A DNA stretch of 64,000 nt from Candidatus Ruthturnera sp. Tsphm01. GTDB lineage: Bacteria > Pseudomonadota > Gammaproteobacteria > PS1 > Pseudothioglobaceae. The stretch is from NCBI GenBank assembly GCA_030142985.1, contig CP125320.1, positions 129,639 through 193,638 of the forward strand, given 5' to 3'. The notes below the pieces were generated by a model. It did not search any database. It worked only from the letters and a program-made list of their open reading frames with translations, and had not been told where the DNA came from. A program made the position numbers and the translations under genes. Of this stretch, positions 58,701-64,000 are shown piece after piece; the first letter of the stretch is position 1, and each line of letters starts with the position of its first letter.

Positions 58701-61700
58701 CCATAGATTTAATTGCACCAACAACCCCAAGCGTTGATAGTCTAACAACTAATGATTTAACCCCAACTATAACAGGTACAGCCACACTAACTAATGGTGA
58801 AACCTTAAGCGTAAGTGTTAATGGTGCAATCTATGACAATGTAGAAGTGACAGGCAATGCTTGGTCAATTGACACAGAAACAAAAACACCTTCATCAGGA
58901 GTATTGGGAGCATTTGTAGATGGACAAAGCTATGATATTGTTGCAACCGTAACAGACGTAGCTGGCAATAGTGCAAGCGATAACTCAATCAATGAGTTGA
59001 CTATTGATAATACAGCCTCAAACGCTCCAACCATTGACTCAGTCTCAAATGATGACCTTATCAATGCAGCTGAGAACGCAGCAGGTTTTAATCTAACTGG
59101 TACAGGTGAAGTTGGTGATTTTATTACTGTTTCAGGATTTGAAGCTGGTGTGGCTGACAAAACAACAAGCGTTGCTGAAGATGGCACTTGGTCAATTGCA
59201 ATTGTTGATACAGATTTAGCTGATAATGGCTCAAATACTTTAACAGCAACACAAACAGACTCAGTAGGCAACACAAGCCCTGCTGCAACTAGAACAATCA
59301 CCACAGATTTAATTGCACCAACAACCCCAAGCGTTGATAGTCTAACAACTAATGATTTAACCCCAACTATAACAGGTACAGCCACACTAACTAATGGTGA
59401 AACCTTAAGCGTAAGTGTTAATGGTGCAATCTATGACAATGTAGAGGTGATAGGCAATGCTTGGTCAATTGACACAGAAACAAAAACACCTTCATCAGGA
59501 GTATTGGGAGCATTTGTAGATGGACAAAGCTATGATATTGTTGCAACCGTAACAGACGTAGCTGGCAATAGTGCAAGCGATAACTCAATCAATGAGTTGA
59601 CTATTGATAATACAGCCTCAAACGCTCCAACCATTGACTCAGTCTCAAATGATGACCTTATCAATGCAGCTGAGAACGCAGCAGGTTTTAATCTAACTGG
59701 TACAGGTGAAGTTGGTGATTTTATTACTGTTTCAGGATTTGAAGCTGGTGTGGCTGACAAAACAACAAGCGTTGCTGAAGATGGCACTTGGTCAATTGCA
59801 ATTGTTGATACAGATTTAGCTGATAATGGCTCAAATACTTTAACAGCAACACAAACAGACTCAGTAGGCAACACAAGCCCTGCTGCAACTAGAACAATCA
59901 CCACAGATTTAATTGCACCAACAACCCCAAGCGTTGATAGTCTAACAACTAATGATTTAACCCCAACTATAACAGGTACAGCCACACTAACTAATGGTGA
60001 AACCTTAAGCGTAAGTGTTAATGGTGCAATCTATGACAATGTAGAGGTGATAGGCAATGCTTGGTCAATTGACACAGAAACAAAAACACCTTCATCAGGA
60101 GTATTGGGAGCATTTGTAGATGGACAAAGCTATGATATTGTTGCAACCGTAACAGACGTAGCTGGCAATAGTGCAAGCGATAACTCAATCAATGAGTTGA
60201 CTATTGATAATACAGCCTCAAACGCTCCAACCATTGACTCAGTCTCAAATGATGACCTTATCAATGCAGCTGAGAACGCAGCAGGTTTTAATCTAACTGG
60301 TACAGGTGAAGTTGGTGATTTTATTACTGTTTCAGGATTTGAAGCTGGTGTGGCTGACAAAACAACAAGCGTTGCTGAAGATGGCACTTGGTCAATTGCA
60401 ATTGTTGATACAGATTTAGCTGATAATGGCTCAAATACTTTAACAGCAACACAAACAGACTCAGTAGGCAACACAAGCCCTGCTGCAACTAGAACAATCA
60501 CCACAGATTTAATTGCACCAACAACCCCAAGCGTTGATAGTCTAACAACTAATGATTTAACCCCAACTATAACAGGTACAGCCACACTAACTAATGGTGA
60601 AACCTTAAGCGTAAGTGTTAATGGTGCAATCTATGACAATGTAGAGGTGATAGGCAATGCTTGGTCAATTGACACAGAAACAAAAACACCTTCATCAGGA
60701 GTATTGGGAGCATTTGTAGATGGACAAAGCTATGATATTGTTGCAACCGTAACAGACGTAGCTGGCAATAGTGCAAGCGATAACTCAATCAATGAGTTGA
60801 CTATTGATAATACAGCCTCAAACGCTCCAACCATTGACTCAGTCTCAAATGATGACCTTATCAATGCAGCTGAGAACGCAGCAGGTTTTAATCTAACTGG
60901 TACAGGTGAAGTTGGTGATTTTATTACTGTTTCAGGATTTGAAGCTGGTGTGGCTGACAAAACAACAAGCGTTGCTGAAGATGGCACTTGGTCAATTGCA
61001 ATTGTTGATACAGATTTAGCTGATAATGGCTCAAATACTTTAACAGCAACACAAACAGACTCAGTAGGCAACACAAGCCCTGCTGCAACTAGAACAATCA
61101 CCACAGATTTAATTGCACCAACAACCCCAAGCGTTGATAGTCTAACAACTAATGATTTAACCCCAACTATAACAGGTACAGCCACACTAACTAATGGTGA
61201 AACCTTAAGCGTAAGTGTTAATGGTGCAATCTATGACAATGTAGAGGTGATAGGCAATGCTTGGTCAATTGACACAGAAACAAAAACACCTTCATCAGGA
61301 GTATTGGGAGCATTTGTAGATGGACAAAGCTATGATATTGTTGCAACCGTAACAGACGTAGCTGGCAATAGTGCAAGCGATAACTCAATCAATGAGTTGA
61401 CTATTGATAATACAGCCTCAAACGCTCCAACCATTGACTCAGTCTCAAATGATGACCTTATCAATGCAGCTGAGAACGCAGCAGGTTTTAATCTAACTGG
61501 TACAGGTGAAGTTGGTGATTTTATTACTGTTTCAGGATTTGAAGCTGGTGTGGCTGACAAAACAACAAGCGTTGCTGAAGATGGCACTTGGTCAATTGCA
61601 ATTGTTGATACAGATTTAGCTGATAATGGCTCAAATACTTTAACAGCAACACAAACAGACTCAGTAGGCAACACAAGCCCTGCTGCAACTAGAACAATCA

Positions 61701-64000
61701 CCACAGATTTAATTGCACCAACAACCCCAAGCGTTGATAGTCTAACAACTAATGATTTAACCCCAACTATAACAGGTACAGCCACACTAACTAATGGTGA
61801 AACCTTAAGCGTAAGTGTTAATGGTGCAATCTATGACAATGTAGAGGTGATAGGCAATGCTTGGTCAATTGACACAGAAACAAAAACACCTTCATCAGGA
61901 GTATTGGGAGCATTTGTAGATGGACAAAGCTATGATATTGTTGCAACCGTAACAGACGTAGCTGGCAATAGTGCAAGCGATAACTCAATCAATGAGTTGA
62001 CTATTGATAATACAGCCTCAAACGCTCCAACCATTGACTCAGTCTCAAATGATGACCTTATCAATGCAGCTGAGAACGCAGCAGGTTTTAATCTAACTGG
62101 TACAGGTGAAGTTGGTGATTTTATTACTGTTTCAGGATTTGAAGCTGGTGTGGCTGACAAAACAACAAGCGTTGCTGAAGATGGCACTTGGTCAATTGCA
62201 ATTGTTGATACAGATTTAGCTGATAATGGCTCAAATACTTTAACAGCAACACAAACAGACTCAGTAGGCAACACAAGCCCTGCTGCAACTAGAACAATCA
62301 CCACAGATTTAATTGCACCAACAACCCCAAGCGTTGATAGTCTAACAACTAATGATTTAACCCCAACTATAACAGGTACAGCCACACTAACTAATGGTGA
62401 AACCTTAAGCGTAAGTGTTAATGGTGCAATCTATGACAATGTAGAGGTGATAGGCAATGCTTGGTCAATTGACACAGAAACAAAAACACCTTCATCAGGA
62501 GTATTGGGAGCATTTGTAGATGGACAAAGCTATGATATTGTTGCAACCGTAACAGACGTAGCTGGCAATAGTGCAAGCGATAACTCAATCAATGAGTTGA
62601 CTATTGATAATACAGCCTCAAACGCTCCAACCATTGACTCAGTCTCAAATGATGACCTTATCAATGCAGCTGAGAACGCAGCAGGTTTTAATCTAACTGG
62701 TACAGGTGAAGTTGGTGATTTTATTACTGTTTCAGGATTTGAAGCTGGTGTGGCTGACAAAACAACAAGCGTTGCTGAAGATGGCACTTGGTCAATTGCA
62801 ATTGTTGATACAGATTTAGCTGATAATGGCTCAAATACTTTAACAGCAACACAAACAGACTCAGTAGGCAACACAAGCCCTGCTGCAACTAGAACAATCA
62901 CCACAGATTTAATTGCACCAACAACCCCAAGCGTTGATAGTCTAACAACTAATGATTTAACCCCAACTATAACAGGTACAGCCACACTAACTAATGGTGA
63001 AACCTTAAGCGTAAGTGTTAATGGTGCAATCTATGACAATGTAGAGGTGATAGGCAATGCTTGGTCAATTGACACAGAAACAAAAACACCTTCATCAGGA
63101 GTATTGGGAGCATTTGTAGATGGACAAAGCTATGATATTGTTGCAACCGTAACAGACGTAGCTGGCAATAGTGCAAGCGATAACTCAATCAATGAGTTGA
63201 CTATTGATAATACAGCCTCAAACGCTCCAACCATTGACTCAGTCTCAAATGATGACCTTATCAATGCAGCTGAGAACGCAGCAGGTTTTAATCTAACTGG
63301 TACAGGTGAAGTTGGTGATTTTATTACTGTTTCAGGATTTGAAGCTGGTGTGGCTGACAAAACAACAAGCGTTGCTGAAGATGGCACTTGGTCAATTGCA
63401 ATTGTTGATACAGATTTAGCTGATAATGGCTCAAATACTTTAACAGCAACACAAACAGACTCAGTAGGCAACACAAGCCCTGCTGCAACTAGAACAATCA
63501 CCACAGATTTAATTGCACCAACAACCCCAAGCGTTGATAGTCTAACAACTAATGATTTAACCCCAACTATAACAGGTACAGCCACACTAACTAATGGTGA
63601 AACCTTAAGCGTAAGTGTTAATGGTGCAATCTATGACAATGTAGAGGTGATAGGCAATGCTTGGTCAATTGACACAGAAACAAAAACACCTTCATCAGGA
63701 GTATTGGGAGCATTTGTAGATGGACAAAGCTATGATATTGTTGCAACCGTAACAGACGTAGCTGGCAATAGTGCAAGCGATAACTCAATCAATGAGTTGA
63801 CTATTGATAATACAGCCTCAAACGCTCCAACCATTGACTCAGTCTCAAATGATGACCTTATCAATGCAGCTGAGAACGCAGCAGGTTTTAATCTAACTGG
63901 TACAGGTGAAGTTGGTGATTTTATTACTGTTTCAGGATTTGAAACTGGTGTGGCTGACAAAACAACAAGCGTTGCTGTAGATGGCACTTGGTCAATTGCA
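49748..64000 (+). CDS. Giant Ig-like repeat surface adhesin (type I secretion type), 3' end outside window
   Basis: Open from the ATG at 49748 to the edge: 4751 codons without a stop. Residues 1-185 form a non-repeated N-terminus without a Sec signal (VLSQTLNKEVIVVTKGEQ, then KPGYAYELSIKDGEILIKDF), like the BapA/LapA-type prefix of type-I-secreted adhesins. Then come 200-residue units, each with two Ig-like domains: one around TGTATLTNGETLSVSVNGA to VATVTDVAGN, one around NLTGTGEVGS to LTATQTDSVGNTSPAA. The repeats seen contain no Cys and are rich in Asp, Asn and Thr. The secretion signal, expected C-terminally, is not visible. Likely attachment to host or surfaces. Confidence 0.88.
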   Translation, partial: MKANNAQTPTQLKALQAKAQVLSQTLNKEVIVVTKGEQHVKVKPGYAYELSIKDGEILIKDFDLIAKKVGEDLEVLLPNDTSVVFDGYFEVCASDLSCLVSLPSEGGMYHVLEGNFVVLADGSEIVHFYGDETALLAISNNQPMLFSESFSEVYLSGGFSPLTLISGLSIAELTGSGGSATTIYLSIDSLITNDLTPIITGTAILANGETLSVSVNGATYNIVNGATYNNVQVIDNVWSIDTKTAIPSSGTLGTFVDGQSYEVVATVTDAAGNIIRSDNSNNELTIDTTAPGAPTINTVSNDNLINAAENAAGFDLTGTGEAGSTIIVSGFETGVADKWTLVAADGTWSIAIVDTDLADNGSNTLTATQTDSVGNTSPAATITITTDLIAPTTPSVDSLTTNDLTPTITGTATLTNGETLSVSVNGAIYDNVEVIGNAWSIDTETKTPSSGVLGAFVDGQSYDIVATVTDVAGNSASDNSINELTIDNTASNAPTIDSVSNDDLINAAENAAGFNLTGTGEVGSTIIVSGFETGVADKTTSVAEDGTWSIAIVDADLADNGSNTLTATQTDSVGNTSPAATRTITIDLIAPTTPSVDSLTTNDLTPTITGTATLTNGETLSVSVNGAIYDNVEVIGNAWSIDTETKTPSSGVLGAFVDGQSYDIVATVTDVAGNSASDNSINELTIDNTASNAPTIDSVSNDDLINAAENAAGFNLTGTGEVGSTIIVSGFETGVADKTTSVAVDGTWSIAIVDADLADNGSNTLTATQTDSVGNTSPAATRTITIDLIAPTTPSVDSLTTNDLTPTITGTATLTNGETLSVSVNGAIYDNVEVIGNAWSIDTETKTPSSGVLGAFVDGQSYDIVATVTDVAGNSASDNSINELTIDNTASNAPTIDSVSNDDLINAAENAAGFNLTGTGEVGSTIIVSGFETGVADKTTSVAVDGTWSIAIVDADLADNGSNTLTATQTDSVGNTSPAATRTITIDLIAPTTPSVDSLTTNDLTPTITGTATLTNGETLSVSVNGAIYDNVEVIGNAWSIDTETKTPSSGVLGAFVDGQSYDIVATVTDVAGNSASDNSINELTIDNTASNAPTIDSVSNDDLINAAENAAGFNLTGTGEVGDFITVSGFEAGVADKTTSVAEDGTWSIAIVDTDLADNGSNTLTATQTDSVGNTSPAATRTITTDLIAPTTPSVDSLTTNDLTPTITGTATLTNGETLSVSVNGAIYDNVEVIGNAWSIDTETKTPSSGVLGAFVDGQSYDIVATVTDVAGNSASDNSINELTIDNTASNAPTIDSVSNDDLINAAENAAGFNLTGTGEVGDFITVSGFEAGVADKTTSVAEDGTWSIAIVDTDLADNGSNTLTATQTDSVGNTSPAATRTITTDLIAPTTPSVDSLTTNDLTPTITGTATLTNGETLSVSVNGAIYDNVEVTGNAWSIDTETKTPSSGVLGAFVDGQSYDIVATVTDVAGNSASDNSINELTIDNTASNAPTIDSVSNDDLINAAENAAGFNLTGTGEVGDFITVSGFEAGVADKTTSVAEDGTWSIAIVDTDLADNGSNTLTATQTDSVGNTSPAATRTITTDLIAPTTPSVDSLTTNDLTPTITGTATLTNGETLSVSVNGAIYDNVEVIGNAWSIDTETKTPSSGVLGAFVDGQSYDIVATVTDVAGNSASDNSINELTIDNTASNAPTIDSVSNDDLINAAENAAGFNLTGTGEVGDFITVSGFEAGVADKTTSVAEDGTWSIAIVDTDLADNGSNTLTATQTDSVGNTSPAATRTITTDLIAPTTPSVDSLTTNDLTPTITGTATLTNGETLSVSVNGAIYDNVEVIGNAWSIDTETKTPSSGVLGAFVDGQSYDIVATVTDVAGNSASDNSINELTIDNTASNAPTIDSVSNDDLINAAENAAGFNLTGTGEVGDFITVSGFEAGVADKTTSVAEDGTWSIAIVDTDLADNGSNTLTATQTDSVGNTSPAATRTITTDLIAPTTPSVDSLTTNDLTPTITGTATLTNGETLSVSVNGAIYDNVEVIGNAWSIDTETKTPSSGVLGAFVDGQSYDIVATVTDVAGNSASDNSINELTIDNTASNAPTIDSVSNDDLINAAENAAGFNLTGTGEVGDFITVSGFEAGVADKTTSVAEDGTWSIAIVDTDLADNGSNTLTATQTDSVGNTSPAATRTITTDLIAPTTPSVDSLTTNDLTPTITGTATLTNGETLSVSVNGAIYDNVEVIGNAWSIDTETKTPSSGVLGAFVDGQSYDIVATVTDVAGNSASDNSINELTIDNTASNAPTIDSVSNDDLINAAENAAGFNLTGTGEVGDFITVSGFEAGVADKTTSVAEDGTWSIAIVDTDLADNGSNTLTATQTDSVGNTSPAATRTITTDLIAPTTPSVDSLTTNDLTPTITGTATLTNGETLSVSVNGAIYDNVEVIGNAWSIDTETKTPSSGVLGAFVDGQSYDIVATVTDVAGNSASDNSINELTIDNTASNAPTIDSVSNDDLINAAENAAGFNLTGTGEVGDFITVSGFEAGVADKTTSVAEDGTWSIAIVDTDLADNGSNTLTATQTDSVGNTSPAATRTITTDLIAPTTPSVDSLTTNDLTPTITGTATLTNGETLSVSVNGAIYDNVEVIGNAWSIDTETKTPSSGVLGAFVDGQSYDIVATVTDVAGNSASDNSINELTIDNTASNAPTIDSVSNDDLINAAENAAGFNLTGTGEVGDFITVSGFEAGVADKTTSVAEDGTWSIAIVDTDLADNGSNTLTATQTDSVGNTSPAATRTITTDLIAPTTPSVDSLTTNDLTPTITGTATLTNGETLSVSVNGAIYDNVEVIGNAWSIDTETKTPSSGVLGAFVDGQSYDIVATVTDVAGNSASDNSINELTIDNTASNAPTIDSVSNDDLINAAENAAGFNLTGTGEVGDFITVSGFETGVADKTTSVAVDGTWSIAIVDADLADNGSNTLTATQTDSVGNTSPAATRTITIDLIAPTTPSVDSLTTNDLTPTITGTATLTNGETLSVSVNGAIYDNVEVTGNAWSIDTETKTPSSGVLGAFVDGQSYDIVATVTDVAGNSASDNSINELTIDNTASNAPTIDSVSNDDLINAAENAAGFNLTGTGEVGDFITVSGFEAGVADKTTSVAEDGTWSIAIVDTDLADNGSNTLTATQTDSVGNTSPAATRTITTDLIAPTTPSVDSLTTNDLTPTITGTATLTNGETLSVSVNGAIYDNVEVIGNAWSIDTETKTPSSGVLGAFVDGQSYDIVATVTDVAGNSASDNSINELTIDNTASNAPTIDSVSNDDLINAAENAAGFNLTGTGEVGDFITVSGFEAGVADKTTSVAEDGTWSIAIVDTDLADNGSNTLTATQTDSVGNTSPAATRTITTDLIAPTTPSVDSLTTNDLTPTITGTATLTNGETLSVSVNGAIYDNVEVIGNAWSIDTETKTPSSGVLGAFVDGQSYDIVATVTDVAGNSASDNSINELTIDNTASNAPTIDSVSNDDLINAAENAAGFNLTGTGEVGDFITVSGFEAGVADKTTSVAEDGTWSIAIVDTDLADNGSNTLTATQTDSVGNTSPAATRTITTDLIAPTTPSVDSLTTNDLTPTITGTATLTNGETLSVSVNGAIYDNVEVIGNAWSIDTETKTPSSGVLGAFVDGQSYDIVATVTDVAGNSASDNSINELTIDNTASNAPTIDSVSNDDLINAAENAAGFNLTGTGEVGDFITVSGFEAGVADKTTSVAEDGTWSIAIVDTDLADNGSNTLTATQTDSVGNTSPAATRTITTDLIAPTTPSVDSLTTNDLTPTITGTATLTNGETLSVSVNGAIYDNVEVIGNAWSIDTETKTPSSGVLGAFVDGQSYDIVATVTDVAGNSASDNSINELTIDNTASNAPTIDSVSNDDLINAAENAAGFNLTGTGEVGDFITVSGFEAGVADKTTSVAEDGTWSIAIVDTDLADNGSNTLTATQTDSVGNTSPAATRTITTDLIAPTTPSVDSLTTNDLTPTITGTATLTNGETLSVSVNGAIYDNVEVIGNAWSIDTETKTPSSGVLGAFVDGQSYDIVATVTDVAGNSASDNSINELTIDNTASNAPTIDSVSNDDLINAAENAAGFNLTGTGEVGDFITVSGFEAGVADKTTSVAEDGTWSIAIVDTDLADNGSNTLTATQTDSVGNTSPAATRTITTDLIAPTTPSVDSLTTNDLTPTITGTATLTNGETLSVSVNGAIYDNVEVIGNAWSIDTETKTPSSGVLGAFVDGQSYDIVATVTDVAGNSASDNSINELTIDNTASNAPTIDSVSNDDLINAAENAAGFNLTGTGEVGDFITVSGFEAGVADKTTSVAEDGTWSIAIVDTDLADNGSNTLTATQTDSVGNTSPAATRTITTDLIAPTTPSVDSLTTNDLTPTITGTATLTNGETLSVSVNGAIYDNVEVIGNAWSIDTETKTPSSGVLGAFVDGQSYDIVATVTDVAGNSASDNSINELTIDNTASNAPTIDSVSNDDLINAAENAAGFNLTGTGEVGDFITVSGFEAGVADKTTSVAEDGTWSIAIVDTDLADNGSNTLTATQTDSVGNTSPAATRTITTDLIAPTTPSVDSLTTNDLTPTITGTATLTNGETLSVSVNGAIYDNVEVIGNAWSIDTETKTPSSGVLGAFVDGQSYDIVATVTDVAGNSASDNSINELTIDNTASNAPTIDSVSNDDLINAAENAAGFNLTGTGEVGDFITVSGFETGVADKTTSVAVDGTWSIA
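50303..50929 (+). repeat. First, divergent unit of the adhesin repeat
   Basis: 627 bp corresponding to one 600-bp unit plus a 24-bp internal tandem duplication (encoding VNGATYN twice) and one extra codon. It differs from the later units at many bases, as expected for an edge unit that escapes homogenisation. Confidence 0.85.
50930..64000 (+). repeat. 600-bp tandem repeat array inside the adhesin gene
   Basis: 21 complete units of exactly 600 bp (starts 50930, 51530 and so on to 62930) and a partial unit from 63530 to the edge, with no indels between units. Two main versions exist: type A (units at 50930, 51530, 52130; codons for GSTIIVSGFETG) and type B (most others; GDFITVSGFEAG). Units at 58130 and 63530 are B/A mosaics. 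Most B units look identical over their full length. Confidence 0.95.

Noticed and set aside
50527-63987. A series of minus-strand frames of about 151 codons, one in each 600-bp unit
   Set aside because: They are identical shadows of the adhesin repeat: the plus strand is open without interruption through all units, and the minus frames have no ribosome sites or family resemblance.
50930-64000. Possible CRISPR or satellite array
   Set aside because: The units are 600 bp, contiguous and protein-coding in frame, with no short repeats separated by unique spacers.
1-64000. tRNA or rRNA genes
   Set aside because: I looked for TTC-loop and CCA-type ends in the intergenic regions and saw no convincing tRNA; no rRNA sequence is recognisable. 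A covariance search would settle this.

Overview
The window is AT-rich chromosomal DNA of a gammaproteobacterium. Gene pairs typical of that class are present: hflD-mnmA, bamE-fur, hemA-prfA divergent from lolB, yqaA-nlpD, tolQRA and a Tat-exported multicopper oxidase. The low G+C look, broken operons (glyQ far from glyS, ruvB far from ruvC, tolQRA without tolB-pal, minC without minDE beside it), insertion-sequence debris and a very large adhesin recall the SUP05/Thioglobus group and its sulfur-oxidising bivalve symbionts. That placement is inference; no rRNA is present to confirm it.

Layout. 1-2.9 kb (minus strand): end of an Smr-domain gene, rpsT, hflD, mnmA and a phoH gene wrecked by an internal deletion. 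3.0-4.1 kb: copper chaperones (PCuAC, SCO) for cytochrome oxidase assembly. 4.2-12.8 kb (minus): miaB, mscS-type channel, nlpD-like, yqaA, glyQ, ahcY, metK, ccmB, ccmA. ahcY has an SAH riboswitch in its leader and metK a SAM-II/SAM-V-like riboswitch followed by a terminator-like hairpin, so the two steps around SAM appear to be controlled separately by product and substrate. 12.8-18.5 kb: sppA, then an IS scrapyard (IS5-type ends, an IS256-type transposase split by an IS3-type element, a recombinase fossil, a lysE exporter gene, and a paiB-like gene cut by an intact IS5-type copy).

18.5-34.2 kb is ordinary core: bamE, fur, znuB, prfA, hemA, lolB, ruvB, tolQRA, a DUF2384-like protein, minC, glyS, dtd, small membrane proteins, yffB, thioredoxin, ruvC and a cation efflux pump.

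34.7-45.4 kb is a coherent iron-handling island: LbtU-like outer-membrane barrel, two imelysin-family proteins, a di-heme DUF1111 oxidoreductase, a membrane fatty-acid-hydroxylase-superfamily protein, a Tat-secreted multicopper oxidase, and then, behind a candidate Fur site, a ferric-type ABC transporter (FbpC, FbpA, FbpB). The order suggests entry across the outer membrane, capture and redox handling in the periplasm, oxidation to ferric iron and import. 45.5-48.4 kb: argJ, purU, tauE.

48.4-64.0 kb: a second IS5-type copy, crippled by a 48-bp deletion, sits directly upstream of a giant open frame that starts at 49748 and is still open at the window end (4751 codons so far). After an N-terminal domain it consists of 200-residue double Ig-like units encoded by an exact 600-bp tandem repeat, 21 full copies plus one divergent first copy and a partial last copy, with a higher-order block structure. 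It looks like a type-I-secreted surface adhesin; its C-terminus and secretion machinery are outside the window.
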